A stretch of 64,000 nucleotides of DNA, taken from NCBI RefSeq assembly GCF_026072635.1, contig NZ_AP023081.1, forward strand, positions 1,196,001 through 1,260,000, in the 5' to 3' direction. Under the pieces are notes generated by a model. It was not told the DNA's origin. It searched no databases and saw nothing but the letters and a program-made list of their open reading frames with translations. Position numbers and translations under genes: made by a program. Shown piece after piece: positions 51,514 to 61,180 of the stretch. The DNA comes from Pseudomonas solani. Its GTDB lineage: Bacteria; Pseudomonadota; Gammaproteobacteria; Pseudomonadales; Pseudomonadaceae. Numbering within the stretch: the first letter of the stretch is position 1; each line of letters starts with the position of its first letter.

Positions 51514-52122
51514 ATGAACGCCAACTCCAAAGCCGATTCCGATTCACACTGGGACGAATTGCAGAACCAGAGCGACCTCGCCTGGGACCTGGATGCCATC
51601 ACCGACCGCCAACAGGCGATCGATTTCCTGCTGCGCTTCGAAAACCGCCTGTGCGTCTATTCGGGCTATGTCGAGAAGCTCTACAGCAACTACAGCTTCG
51701 TGGTGCCGGAGGAGGAGCACGGCAGCATCACCATCCTCCCCGACGAGCAGGCCTGGCACGACACCTTCAACGAAATCCCGCCCGAGGCGGTGGAGCCCAC
51801 CGGCATCCACATCCTGCCCGGCGAGACCATGGGTTATTCCGGCCTGTACCTGAAGATCCCCGGTGAGCACCGCCTGGCCGCCTCTCGCGAGCTGCCGTTC
51901 CAAGAAGGCCTGAAGCTGCTGATCCAGCGCTACCAGGCGAAGAACGACCACTTCCTGCCGGTGCTGGTGAAGGGCGACCTGCGCGAATACGAGGCACGCA
52001 TGCCTTCGCTGCACCTGCACCGCATCAACACCGAGCGCCTGGGCCATACCTCGCAGCTCAACGTCAATGCCATCAAGGCCGCCATCGCCGATCACCTGAT
52101 CGGGCTGTTCCGCCAGAGCTGA
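51514..52122 (+). CDS. Conserved hypothetical protein upstream of the mks genes
   Basis: 202 residues from the ATG at 51514. Contains EFENRLCVYSGY-like and PTGIHILPGETMGYSG segments and ends VNAIKAAIADHLIGLFRQS. No known domain was recognised. It precedes mksB by 184 bases on the same strand. Related genes adjoin the mks operon in P. aeruginosa (from memory), but nothing in the sequence links it to condensin function. Confidence 0.7.
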   Translation: MNANSKADSDSHWDELQNQSDLAWDLDAITDRQQAIDFLLRFENRLCVYSGYVEKLYSNYSFVVPEEEHGSITILPDEQAWHDTFNEIPPEAVEPTGIHILPGETMGYSGLYLKIPGEHRLAASRELPFQEGLKLLIQRYQAKNDHFLPVLVKGDLREYEARMPSLHLHRINTERLGHTSQLNVNAIKAAIADHLIGLFRQS

Positions 52123-52306
52123 TCCCTCCCCAACCCCGGGCTCCCAACGGATTCCCGTATTCGCGGGCATCACCTGGCCGGGCAACCGTTTCACCCGGCA
52201 CGCCGCCATGCGAACCAGCCGTCCTTTGATCAGCTCGGGCTGAGTCGAGCCGGCGGTCATGCAGTACAATCGCGTCTTTTTCCTTAGGCAGGGACCGTCT
52301 CCCCCG

Positions 52307-53554
52307 ATGATCGAACCCAAACGCGTTTTGCGCGCCCTCGCCGAACACTGGGCGCTGCTGGAGCCGCTGTGCGAGCGCTTCGATGCCGGCACCTTGAGCC
52401 TGGCCGAGCTGCGCTTGCAGCTCGGGGCCCAGTTGCCCCAGGGCACGCCCACGGACGTTACCGCGCTGCTCGACCAGTGGATCCGCCTGGACATCCTGGT
52501 GCCGGTGGCCAAGAGCCCCAACCGCTTCGAGCTGAACGCCCAGATCCACGACTTCCTCGCCTACCTGCGCCGTGAGCACCGCCTCGGCCTGTGCCTGGAG
52601 ATCGAAGCCTATCTGCGCCACCTGGAGCGCCTGGCCGGCTACATCCAGGAAGCCTTCGAGATCCGCGACGGCAACGACCTGGCGCGCCAGCTGCGCCTGC
52701 TCGACATGCGCGTACGCGATGTATTGAAGAAGCTCGACAACGATGAACAGGCCCTGGTGGCCGTGGCCGAACGGGCCAAGACCAGCGACCGGCAGATCCC
52801 TCTGCGCCAGCGCTATGCCGAGGTCCTGGCGACCTGGGACGAGTACGTCGAGCCGATGATCCAGCTGGTGGCCGCCGATGGCGCCTTCGAGCAGGGCGTG
52901 CGCCGCGTCGAGCAGGTGCTGCTCAAGCTGCTCGGCGAACAGCAACGCCTCGGCCAACTGGTGGACGACGACCTGCTGCTGCGCACCCACGCGCGCATCC
53001 TGGAAATGCAGACCACCGCCCAGCTGACCCTGCGCAAGGCCCGCGAGCTGCTGCTGCCGCTGCGCGAGGAAGCGCGCCGGCACAACGCCGTGACCCGTGG
53101 TGCCGCCCTGGCGCTGTCGGTGATCCGCAAGAAGGGCCTGGATGCCGTGCCCCAGGCGGCACTGCCGCTGTTCACCCGGCCGCAGAGCACCTTCCTCGGC
53201 AGCGCCTCGCAGGTGGAGGCTTACGTCTACGCCTTGGCACGCTTCGAGCCGAAGCCGGCGCACTTCCCCAAGGCCTCCAGTGGCCGTCGTGGCGAAGCGC
53301 CGCGTGCACCGCGTACCGCCCGGGAAATGATCGACCGTTGCGAGCAGGCCCTGCCGCTGCCGGACCTCATGGCCTGGCTGCTGGAGCAGGAACCGGAAGG
53401 CGCCACCGACGAGCTGCTCTACTGGTTCTCCCGCCTCTCCCGCGAAAGCCGCTTCCAGCGTGACCGCCTGGAGCGCCGCGACTACCTCACCGCGGAGCAT
53501 CAGGTCAGCCTGAGCTCCTTCGCCCTCATCAAGAGCGAAAAACATGCATCTTAA
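52307..53554 (+). CDS. Condensin subunit MksF/kleisin-type component (called MksB in PAO1-style order; first gene of mks operon)
   Basis: 415 residues from the ATG at 52307, mostly helical with no ATPase motifs, followed by MksE and the SMC-like ATPase. By length and position it is the kleisin-like subunit, equivalent to MukF. Names differ between sources: in the Mks nomenclature the kleisin is MksF and the ATPase MksB. An N-terminal winged-helix-like region (about 1-90) and a long helical middle are followed by a C-terminal QRDRLERRDYLTAEHQVSLS segment. It overlaps the next gene by 11 bases. Its complex acts in chromosome compaction and segregation. Confidence 0.85.
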   Translation: MIEPKRVLRALAEHWALLEPLCERFDAGTLSLAELRLQLGAQLPQGTPTDVTALLDQWIRLDILVPVAKSPNRFELNAQIHDFLAYLRREHRLGLCLEIEAYLRHLERLAGYIQEAFEIRDGNDLARQLRLLDMRVRDVLKKLDNDEQALVAVAERAKTSDRQIPLRQRYAEVLATWDEYVEPMIQLVAADGAFEQGVRRVEQVLLKLLGEQQRLGQLVDDDLLLRTHARILEMQTTAQLTLRKARELLLPLREEARRHNAVTRGAALALSVIRKKGLDAVPQAALPLFTRPQSTFLGSASQVEAYVYALARFEPKPAHFPKASSGRRGEAPRAPRTAREMIDRCEQALPLPDLMAWLLEQEPEGATDELLYWFSRLSRESRFQRDRLERRDYLTAEHQVSLSSFALIKSEKHAS

Positions 53555-54248
53555 TCTCACCGAAATGACTCAGCTCTCGGCCATCTTCCGCGAGCTGTTC
53601 AAGGGCTATCACCTCTCGCGCAGCGAGCCGGAATGCTACGCCCAGCTGTCCACCATGCAGGACCAGTACCGCGCCCTGTTCAAGGCCCTCGGCTTCGAGC
53701 TGGTGTGCGACCCCCGTGGCTTCTATTACTTCGTGCCCGAGCAGATGGGCGCCCAGGTGAACAAGACCGCCCAGCGCCTGGCGCTGTTCACCTTCATCCT
53801 GGTGGAACACCTGGCCGACCAGGGCCGTGACCCGCTTTCCGTGCTCGACGGCGGCAGCATCGGCCGTGACGAACTGCCCGCGCTGCTGGAGAAGTACCGC
53901 GACTTGTTCCTGCAGGCCGAGGTGACCACCCATGAAGAGCTGGAGGAGAAGGTCATCCGCCGCCTCACCCAGCTCGGCTTCGCCGAGGACAGCAACGGTA
54001 TCTACCGCTTCCTGCCGCCCATGCACCGCTTCCTCGATGTGTGCCTGTCGGTGCAGCACGACCGCGACCTGGCCGCCAACCTGCACAGCAGCGACCTGGC
54101 CCTGCAAGCGCCGGTGCTGATGGACGATGAGGGCGAGGAGCCCATCATTTCGCTGGAGGTCGATGAGCCGGCCGCCGTTGAATCCGATGAAGATGCCCTG
54201 GCCCGCGCCATGGCCGAAGAGCGCGCCGCGCAGGAGATGGACGCATGA
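53544..54248 (+). CDS. mksE: Condensin subunit MksE
   Basis: 234 residues. A small two-winged-helix protein (MTQLSAIFRELFKGYHLSRS near the start and VIRRLTQLGFAEDSNGIYRF near residue 132-151) with an acidic tail. It corresponds to MukE, which binds the kleisin and modulates the ATPase. It overlaps the kleisin gene by 11 bases and the ATPase gene by 4, so the three subunits are translated together. Confidence 0.88.
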   Translation: MHLNLTEMTQLSAIFRELFKGYHLSRSEPECYAQLSTMQDQYRALFKALGFELVCDPRGFYYFVPEQMGAQVNKTAQRLALFTFILVEHLADQGRDPLSVLDGGSIGRDELPALLEKYRDLFLQAEVTTHEELEEKVIRRLTQLGFAEDSNGIYRFLPPMHRFLDVCLSVQHDRDLAANLHSSDLALQAPVLMDDEGEEPIISLEVDEPAAVESDEDALARAMAEERAAQEMDA

Positions 54249-57079
54249 GCCAGGAACGCTATGGCATCCGCCGCTTCGCCCTGCTGAACACCGCCGGTTA
54301 CAGCCTCGGCCTGTTCCCGCTGGAAACCCCGCTGTCGGTCTACGGCGCCAACAACCTGGGTAAATCCGCGTCGATCAACGCGCTGCAGTTCCCCATCCTG
54401 GCGCGCATGTCGGACATGAGCTTCGGCAAGTACAGCCTGGAGCAGTCGCGCAAGTTCTACTTCGCCACCGACACCAGCTACATCCTGGTCGAAGTTTCCC
54501 TGCCCCACGGCCCCCATGTGATCGGTGTTGCCGGTCGCGGCCCGGGCGGCGGCTTCGGCCACCAGTTCTTCGCCTACCAGGGCAGCCTGGACCTGGATCA
54601 CTACCAGAAGAACGGCACCTGCCTGCGTCAGCGCGAGCTGTTCAACAACCTCGAGCGCGGGGGCATCAAGGCCTACGAGCTGAAGCCGGATGAACTGCGC
54701 CGCCTGCTGGTGGGCGGTCACACGTCCATTCCGCTGGACCTGACGCTGATCCCGCTGCGCTCCACCAGCGAGCAGAGCCTGAAGACCTTCCGTTCGCTGT
54801 TCATCAACCTGCTGCACATGCGCGAGATCACCGCGGCAAAGCTCAAGCAGCTGTTCCTCGATGCCTTCGAGCACAGCCTGCGTTCAGGCAGCGTCGACTA
54901 CATCGCCGCCACCGAGGAAGCCTTCCGCGACGTGCGTCGCATGGAACAGGACTACCAGGCCCTGGTGGCCGCCGGCCCGCTGGTGGAGGCGCTGGCCAAC
55001 GGCGTGACCCAGCGCGAGACCCTGCGCGGCAAGCTGCACCGCCTTTCGCCCCTGCTGGATAACCTGCTGGGCACCTGGCACGACTACTCCGGCGCTCGCC
55101 GCGAAGAGCTGGTGATCCAGGCCGAGCACTACCGCAACGAGCAGGACGGCCTGCAGCACGAGCAACGCGGCGGCACCCAGGAGCTGATGCGTCTGGAGCG
55201 GGAAATCAGCGAGATCCAGCGCTGGCTGGGCGAGCTGGCGGTGCTGAAGAACCGCTTCGCCCTGGTCAACGACATCAAGGTGCTGGAGCAGCAATTGCTG
55301 GCCGCCAAGGACGCCCACGACGAACTGGCCGGCGCCCTGGCGCAATCCCGCCAGTTCTCCTCGGAGGATCTGGAAGAGCGTCTGCGCGACCTGGAGAAAC
55401 GCCTGAAGTCGGTGAAGCAGCAGCTCGATCACGCCGACAACAACAGCTATTCGCGCCTGCGCGAAGAGTTCTCCCAGGCCGACGTCGACCGCCTGATGCG
55501 CCTGTTCAACGGCCAGTTGTTCAGCCTGCCCCTGGGCGAGAAAGGCATTCAGCTGGATAAAGAAGACGCCTGGGTGAAATCCCTGGAAGCCATTCTCGAC
55601 CGCTTCAAGGGCGAGCACTTTCAGGTTCCCGGCCTGGATATCGACCTGTCCAGCATCGAACCGCCAGCCCTGCAGGCCCTGGCCGACCGCGCCGCCCTGC
55701 GCGACCAGAAGGACCGCCTGGAGCGCGAGCTGAAACAGCTCAAGACCCAGCAGTCGGTCGCCTCCGACCGCGCCGCGAGCAAGGCCCAGGCCGAGCAGCT
55801 TTACCAGGCCGTGCTGGATGCCCAGAAGGCCCTGGAAGACTTCCGCAAGGCCCAGACGCTGTCTGCCGAGGAAGCCGGCAAGATGGAGCTGCTGGCCCAG
55901 CGTGAAGCCGCGCAGGATGACCTCAAGCGCTCCAGCGATGCCTTTACCGAACGCGTTCAGCAGCTCTCCGCCAAGCTGCAGCTGGTGGGCCGCCAATTGG
56001 CTGACCTGGAGGCCAAGGAGCGCACCCTGGAAGACGCGCTGCGCCGTCGCCAGCTGCTGCCGGCCGACCTGCCCTTCGGCACCCCCTTCACCGACCCGGT
56101 GGACGACAGCATCGACAACCTGCTGCCGCTGCTCAACGACTACCAGGACACCTGGCAGGCGCTGCAGCGCATCGACGGCCAGATCGAGGCGCTCTACGCC
56201 CAGGTACGCCTGAAGGGCGTGGCCAAGTTCGACAGCGAGGACGACACCGAGCGCCGCCTGCAGCTTTTGATCAACGCCTACGCCCACCGTCAGGACGAAG
56301 CCCTGACCCTGGCCAAGGCGCGCCGTGCGGCGGTCACCGACATCGCCCGTACCTTGCGCAACATCCGCAGCGACTACGACAACCTGGAACACCAACTGGC
56401 GCTGTTCAACCGCGAGATCAACAAGCGCCAGGTGTCGAACCTGCAGAGCTTCCGCATCGTGCTGGCGCCGAACAAGGATGCGCTGCGCCATATCGACCAG
56501 ATCATCCACAGCGCCGGCCAGTACGAGGAAGGCGAGACCCTGTCGGTGTTCGACCTGTCGCAATCCTCCGAGCAGGACGCGAAGAACGAGGAAGCCAAGG
56601 AATACCTGGCGCGCCTGGTGGCTGCCAATGGCAACCAGCTGGGCCTGAAGGACCTGTTCGAGCTGGCCTTCGAGATCACCAAGGTGCATGGCCAGCCGAT
56701 CATCCACACGGACATCGATGGCGCCGCCTCCAACGGCACCACCATGACCATCAAGGCGCTGACCAACATGTACCTGCTGCTGCACCTGATGGACCGCGAG
56801 CAGGCCGGCCGCATCCGCCTCCCCTACTACCTGGACGAGGCAGCGGACATCGACGAGCGCAACCAGCAGGCGCTGATCGAGACCAGTGCCCAGTTGGGCT
56901 TCACGCCCATCCTGGCCTCGGTTAAGCCGCAGGTTTCGGCCGACGTGGCCATCGACCTGGAAGGGGGCAGCGGCCCCAATGGCATCTATATCGACGAGGC
57001 GGACTGGAAGTTCATCAAGCGCCGCGAGCAGGCCAGCCAGCAAACCCCGGCTGCCAGCGAGGAAGCCGAGCCGGCGTGA
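54245..57079 (+). CDS. mksB: Condensin SMC-like ATPase of the Mks complex
   Basis: 944 residues. N-terminal Walker A GANNLGKS (34-41) is followed by a long coiled-coil region (about residues 280-720) with a hinge region in its middle. Near the C-terminus, YYLDEAADIDERNQQALIE (about 860-878) holds the Walker B acidic pair. This is the MukB/SMC-like motor; in the Mks nomenclature it is MksB. It forms the DNA-entrapping complex with the kleisin and MksE. No MksG nuclease gene follows: the operon ends at a bidirectional terminator. Confidence 0.87.
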   Translation: MSQERYGIRRFALLNTAGYSLGLFPLETPLSVYGANNLGKSASINALQFPILARMSDMSFGKYSLEQSRKFYFATDTSYILVEVSLPHGPHVIGVAGRGPGGGFGHQFFAYQGSLDLDHYQKNGTCLRQRELFNNLERGGIKAYELKPDELRRLLVGGHTSIPLDLTLIPLRSTSEQSLKTFRSLFINLLHMREITAAKLKQLFLDAFEHSLRSGSVDYIAATEEAFRDVRRMEQDYQALVAAGPLVEALANGVTQRETLRGKLHRLSPLLDNLLGTWHDYSGARREELVIQAEHYRNEQDGLQHEQRGGTQELMRLEREISEIQRWLGELAVLKNRFALVNDIKVLEQQLLAAKDAHDELAGALAQSRQFSSEDLEERLRDLEKRLKSVKQQLDHADNNSYSRLREEFSQADVDRLMRLFNGQLFSLPLGEKGIQLDKEDAWVKSLEAILDRFKGEHFQVPGLDIDLSSIEPPALQALADRAALRDQKDRLERELKQLKTQQSVASDRAASKAQAEQLYQAVLDAQKALEDFRKAQTLSAEEAGKMELLAQREAAQDDLKRSSDAFTERVQQLSAKLQLVGRQLADLEAKERTLEDALRRRQLLPADLPFGTPFTDPVDDSIDNLLPLLNDYQDTWQALQRIDGQIEALYAQVRLKGVAKFDSEDDTERRLQLLINAYAHRQDEALTLAKARRAAVTDIARTLRNIRSDYDNLEHQLALFNREINKRQVSNLQSFRIVLAPNKDALRHIDQIIHSAGQYEEGETLSVFDLSQSSEQDAKNEEAKEYLARLVAANGNQLGLKDLFELAFEITKVHGQPIIHTDIDGAASNGTTMTIKALTNMYLLLHLMDREQAGRIRLPYYLDEAADIDERNQQALIETSAQLGFTPILASVKPQVSADVAIDLEGGSGPNGIYIDEADWKFIKRREQASQQTPAASEEAEPA

Positions 57080-57097
57080 GTTGAAGCCGCAGTAACG

Positions 57098-57125
57098 AAA
57101 AAGGGCCGCAGATGCGGCCCTTTTT
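57098..57125. terminator. Bidirectional terminator between the mks and letB operons
   Basis: AAAAAGGGCCGC-AGAT-GCGGCCCTTTTT, a perfect stem with A and T runs on either side, 18 bases after the mks stop and 14 bases before the letB-like stop. It serves both converging operons. Confidence 0.93.
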
Positions 57126-57138
57126 CATGCTGGGTGGA

Positions 57139-59430
57139 TCACTTTTCGATGGATATCTTCGGTGCCCACTTCAGCCATTCTTCGTTGAGTTCGTCATGCA
57201 GGGCGAAGGTCTGCCCGGGGATGGCCGGCGCGCCCATCTGGGCGTTGTCCGGCGTGGCGAAGGCAATGCCCCCCTCGATCAGCGCCTCCAGGGATTCGGT
57301 GCGTACCTTCACGCCCTTGAACAGACCGGCATCGATACCCACGCCGCTGGCATTCCAGAAGCGCGTGCCGCTGCGTACCAGGGAGGCATAGCGCGGCTCA
57401 ATGAGCACGTGGATGAGCACGCGATCAGCGGTCTTGCCCAGCTCGAAACGCACCACCTTGCCCACCGGGACCTCGCGGTAGCTGACCACCACGCCGGGCT
57501 TGATGGAGCCACGACGTGCGGTGCTGAGGACGATGCGCAGGCCTTCTTCGCGGGCAATGGCCGACGGCGGTTCGGCGAGTACGGTGAACTTGGTCTGCAT
57601 CGGGCCCTTGGCCGAGGCGGGCTGCACTTCCAGGTACTGGCCGCTGACCAGGGTGTCGAGGTTGGCGGTACGCACCAGGCCGAGCTCGGGTTTGACCACC
57701 CAGAACTGCGTGCCGGTGCGAGCGATGCGATCGGCGGCCTCGGTGATACGTGCTGTGACCACGACGCCCCCCAGGTCATCGGCCAGGGTGATGCGCTCGA
57801 CGCTGCCGACATCCAGGCCCTTGAAGCGCACGGGCGTGCCTTCGCGCAGGCCATCGGCCTGGGTCATGCGGACTTCGACCACCGTGCCTTTGCCGAGGGC
57901 GAGGTTCTCGTTGTCATAGAGGGTGAAGCGACGCGGCTTGGTCACCGGCGTAGCCTTGGAATCCGGCGTACTGAAGGAGATGCCGCCGGCCAGGAGGGTC
58001 TGCAGCGACTCGCTCTTCACCTCGACACCGGACAGGCCGCCCTTGATGCTGACGCCGCTGACGTTCCAGAAACGGGTGGATTCGTTCACCAGCTTGGCGA
58101 ATTCCGGCTCGATGTGGACGCCAACCACGACGCGTTGCTGGTCACGGGAGAGCTGGTAGCTCTGCACGCTGCCGACGCGCATCTGCTTGTAGAGGATCGG
58201 GCTGCCGACATCGAGGGAGCCGAGCTTGTCGCTGGTGAGCACCAGGTGCAGGCCGGGGGCATCGGTGTTCAGCGGCGGGGCCTTGGGGCGGGCGGTGAAC
58301 TCGCGGGTAGGCGTACCGCTCTTGGCGAAGCGCACGGCGATGTAGTTGCCCTTGACCAGGGCCTCGATACCGCTGATGCCGGCGAGGGAGATGGAGGGCT
58401 TGACCGTCCAGAACTCGGTGCCTTCGACCAGGAACTCCTCGGTGCGCGGCTCCATGGTCAGCTCGGCGGTGGCGCCGGCGAAGTTCTTGTCCATGTCGAG
58501 CTTCTTCAGGGTGCCGACCTGGACGCCGTTGTACATGACCGGGGTGTTGCCGGGGTTGAGGCCGCTGACGTCTTCCATGCGCAGCATGACCTTGAGGCCG
58601 GCTTCGGCGGCTTCGAAACCGTCGTAGAGGCGGAAGGGGATGGTGGAATCCGTGGGCGGGCTGTCCTGGCGGTTCTCGGGCGTGGCGAAGGCGATGCCGC
58701 CGGCGGCCATGCTGAGCAGCGACTCGGTGCGGATCTTCACCCCGGACAGGCCGGCGGTGACGTTGAGGCCGCTGGCGTTCCAGAAACGCGTGTGCTTGCG
58801 CACGAGCTGGGCGTAGGGTTGCTCGATGTGCACCTTGATCTCGACCGTGCGCTGGTCTTCGGCCAGCTCGTAGCTCTTCACCTGGCCGACCTGGATCTGC
58901 CGGTAGTAGACGGGGCTGCCCTGCTCCAGGGAGCCGAGGCGCTCGGCCTTGAGGGTGAGGTGCAGGCCGGGCAGGTTGTCGGAGAGCGGCGGCGGCTCGG
59001 ACAGCGCATGGTATTTGCGCTCGGGCTCGCCCTTCACCGGGTCGATGGCGATGTAGATGCCGGAGACCAGGGTTTCCAGGCCGGTGACACCGGCGAGGGA
59101 CACGCGCGGGCGTACCAGCCAGAAACGGGTTTCCTTGCTCAGGTAGGGCTCGGCTTCCTTGAGCACTTCGACCGTGGCGACGACGCCATTGATGTCTTCG
59201 CTGACGTGCAGGTCGGTGACCTTGCCGACCTGGATGCCCTTGTACATGAGCTGGGTCTTGCCGACCTGGATGCCTTCGCCGTTCTCGAAGTAGATCTTGA
59301 TGTCGATACCGGCATCGTTCATCGACTTCCAGCCCAGCCAGAGGCCGATGCCGAGGGCGATCAGGGGCAGGACCCAGATGGCCGACCAGTTGGTGGTTTT
59401 CTTCGTCTTGGGCTTTGGCAGGTCAGCCAT
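57139..59430 (-). CDS. MCE-domain lipid transport protein (LetB/PqiB-like, six MCE domains)
   Basis: 763 residues. One N-terminal membrane anchor (about residues 16-35) precedes six MCE domains, recognisable by repeated openings such as IQVGKTQLMYKGIQVGKV and LEQGSPVYYRQIQVGQV. The remaining four begin near residues 285, 400, 515 and 630. E. coli LetB has seven and PqiB three, so this is LetB-like in size. Such proteins form stacked rings bridging inner and outer membranes for phospholipid transport. It overlaps the upstream PqiA/LetA-like gene by 8 bases. Confidence 0.9.
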   Translation of the reverse strand: MADLPKPKTKKTTNWSAIWVLPLIALGIGLWLGWKSMNDAGIDIKIYFENGEGIQVGKTQLMYKGIQVGKVTDLHVSEDINGVVATVEVLKEAEPYLSKETRFWLVRPRVSLAGVTGLETLVSGIYIAIDPVKGEPERKYHALSEPPPLSDNLPGLHLTLKAERLGSLEQGSPVYYRQIQVGQVKSYELAEDQRTVEIKVHIEQPYAQLVRKHTRFWNASGLNVTAGLSGVKIRTESLLSMAAGGIAFATPENRQDSPPTDSTIPFRLYDGFEAAEAGLKVMLRMEDVSGLNPGNTPVMYNGVQVGTLKKLDMDKNFAGATAELTMEPRTEEFLVEGTEFWTVKPSISLAGISGIEALVKGNYIAVRFAKSGTPTREFTARPKAPPLNTDAPGLHLVLTSDKLGSLDVGSPILYKQMRVGSVQSYQLSRDQQRVVVGVHIEPEFAKLVNESTRFWNVSGVSIKGGLSGVEVKSESLQTLLAGGISFSTPDSKATPVTKPRRFTLYDNENLALGKGTVVEVRMTQADGLREGTPVRFKGLDVGSVERITLADDLGGVVVTARITEAADRIARTGTQFWVVKPELGLVRTANLDTLVSGQYLEVQPASAKGPMQTKFTVLAEPPSAIAREEGLRIVLSTARRGSIKPGVVVSYREVPVGKVVRFELGKTADRVLIHVLIEPRYASLVRSGTRFWNASGVGIDAGLFKGVKVRTESLEALIEGGIAFATPDNAQMGAPAIPGQTFALHDELNEEWLKWAPKISIEK

Positions 59431-60046
59431 TCTCGTCGTCCATATCGGTGTTGTCCCAGATCAGTCGGGGATCGAAGGTTACTGCTGCGGTCATGGTCAG
59501 GACCACGACGCTGGCAAAGGCGGCCGCACCGGGATTGGCTTCGATGCTGGCCAGGTTGCCGAAGTTCACCAGCGCCACGAGGATGGCGATGACGAATATA
59601 TCCAGCATGGACCAGCGACCGATCCATTCGATGAAGCGGTACATCAGGATGCGTTGCCTGGCCGACATGGGCTGGTGCCTCTGCACGGAGTAAAGCAGCA
59701 GGGCGATGCCGACGAGCTTGAAGGTGGGCACCAGGATGCTGGCGGTGAAGACCACCAGGGCGATGGGCAGCATGTCGGCGTGGATCAGTTCGATGACGCC
59801 TTCCATGATGGTGGAGGGCGAACCGTTGCCGAAGAAGTTCACCGTCATGATCGGCAGCACGTTGGCCGGGATGTAGAGGATGGTGGCGGTGAGCAGCAGC
59901 GCCCAGGTGCGGATCAGGCTGTTGGGTCGACGCTCATGGAGGCGCGAGCCGCAGCGGGTGCAGGTGGGGGCCTCGTCGTCCTGGCCCGGGCGATTCAGTT
60001 GGTGGCAGTCACCGCAGACGAGGATGCCGGCATCAAGCGCTCTCAT
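59423..60046 (-). CDS. PqiA/LetA family membrane protein, second half-size protein
   Basis: 207 residues. An N-terminal zinc-ribbon-like cysteine set (CGDC and CTRCG) precedes about four membrane segments. The conserved YIPANVLPIMTVNFFG and RWSMLDIFVIAILVALVNFG segments mark the PqiA fold. E. coli LetA and PqiA are a single chain with two such halves; here the halves are separate genes. It probably works with the MCE protein encoded just downstream. Its start overlaps the first half gene by 14 bases. Confidence 0.88.
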   Translation of the reverse strand: MRALDAGILVCGDCHQLNRPGQDDEAPTCTRCGSRLHERRPNSLIRTWALLLTATILYIPANVLPIMTVNFFGNGSPSTIMEGVIELIHADMLPIALVVFTASILVPTFKLVGIALLLYSVQRHQPMSARQRILMYRFIEWIGRWSMLDIFVIAILVALVNFGNLASIEANPGAAAFASVVVLTMTAAVTFDPRLIWDNTDMDDENG

Positions 60047-60695
60047 TGGCGTGACCTCCGGCGTCGAGGGAGTCCCAGACCTGATGCGGAGACATGGTGA
60101 CTTCCAGCCAGACCTGCGACAGCAGCAGGCCGATGAAGCAGGCGAGGCCGACGCCCAGGTGCAGGTCGGCCATATCGATGAGTTTGACGATGCTGACCAG
60201 GATGCCCATCAGGTAGACCTCGAGCATCCCCCACTCACGCATATGGTGATAAAGACGATAGAGCTGCAGGCCAAGCCCCTGCATGACCTGCCAGCGGATG
60301 CACAGCAGCACCGCGAGCTGGCAGAGCAGCTTCAGCAGCGGGATGACCATGCTGCAGAGGAAGACCAGGACGGCTACGCCATCCATACCGCTGTGGTAGA
60401 GGCCGAGCACGCCGCTCCAGATGGTGTCCTGGGTTGTCTGGCCGAGCAGGTTGAGCTTCATGATCGGCAAGAAGTTCGCCGGGACGTAGAGCATCAATGC
60501 GGTCAGCACCAAGGCCAGGGCGCGGCGCTCCATATGGGCACGGTGAACGATGAGTTCATAGCCACAGCGCGGGCAGCAGGCCTTGTGTTCTTCTTCGACG
60601 TGCTGACGATGCATCAGCAAGTCGCACTCCGGGCAGGCGACCAACTCCTCAAGAGGGCGTTCGGACAACGGGCGGAGATCGGCCGAGTCAGGCAT
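60033..60695 (-). CDS. PqiA/LetA family membrane protein, first half-size protein
   Basis: 220 residues. A cysteine pair CPECDLL and CPRCGYE near the N-terminus forms a zinc ribbon, followed by four membrane segments and the YVPANFLPIMKLNLLG and REWGMLEVYLMGILVSIVKL motifs. It is first of the three-gene operon with the second half protein and the six-domain MCE protein. The set is thought to move phospholipids across the envelope and to help membrane integrity under stress. Confidence 0.88.
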   Translation of the reverse strand: MPDSADLRPLSERPLEELVACPECDLLMHRQHVEEEHKACCPRCGYELIVHRAHMERRALALVLTALMLYVPANFLPIMKLNLLGQTTQDTIWSGVLGLYHSGMDGVAVLVFLCSMVIPLLKLLCQLAVLLCIRWQVMQGLGLQLYRLYHHMREWGMLEVYLMGILVSIVKLIDMADLHLGVGLACFIGLLLSQVWLEVTMSPHQVWDSLDAGGHANESA

Positions 60696-61019
60696 ACAGG
60701 GGGCTCATATGAATTCGCGCCTATTCTAGACGAGCGCAGCGGCAATGGGTCTGCCTGACTGTGACCCGATTTGCCATTAACAGGTTCGAAACGGGTGGGG
60801 AATGGCAGCGGACCGGCATATCGGTAGCCCGGATGTAGCCTGGACGTAGCCCGGACTTCAGTCCGGGGCTTTTCCAGGGTTAGCCAGGAAAGGAGGAGTC
60901 ACATGAGGGTCGTGGGATTAGCAGCCCTTCGGCCTGCTTGGCGACTGAAGTCGCCCCTACAAGTCGCCCCTACTGCCACGGCCACAAGCCGCTCGCCAAC
61001 TTTTCTGCCGCGCAAAGTC
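60696..61019. repeat. Intergenic interval with palindromic repeats before the rRNA terminator
   Basis: Contains GTAGCCCGGA-type units near 60825 and 60850, the palindrome CCCGGACTTCAGTCCGGG near 60853, and AAGTCGCCCCTAC repeated in tandem near 60949. The same repeat families appear at 3.36 and 34.3 kb. The letA-like promoter must lie near 60700-60760. No gene is seen. Confidence 0.55.
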
Positions 61020-61053
61020 AAACCCCCGACCTTCTGTCGAAGATCGGGGGTTT
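61020..61053 (-). terminator. Terminator of the rRNA operon
   Basis: AAACCCCCGA / TCGGGGGTTT stem around a 14-base loop, just after the 5S rRNA gene on the minus strand. Confidence 0.85.
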
Positions 61054-61062
61054 GGTATAGGT

Positions 61063-61180
61063 GCTTGACGATGACCTACTCTCACATGGAGAAACTCCAC
61101 ACTACCATCGGCGATGCATCGTTTCACTACTGAGTTCGGGATGGGATCAGGTGGTTCCAACGCTCTATGGTCGTCAAGCA
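61063..61180 (-). rRNA. 5S rRNA
   Basis: About 118 bases. The minus strand begins TGCTTGACGACCATAGAGCG, contains CCATCCCGAACTCAG and ends GTAGGTCATCGTCAAGC, the standard Pseudomonas 5S sequence with its complementary ends. Confidence 0.96.

Noticed and set aside
54884..57043. Minus-strand ORF of 719 codons
   Set aside because: Antisense shadow of the SMC-like ATPase gene with Leu/Gln-rich low-complexity translation.
52307..57079. Wadjet plasmid-defence system
   Set aside because: No JetD/MksG-like nuclease gene adjoins the three condensin genes.
57112..59592. Plus-strand ORF of 826 codons
   Set aside because: Antisense shadow of the MCE-domain gene; its apparent repeats mirror the MCE repeats.
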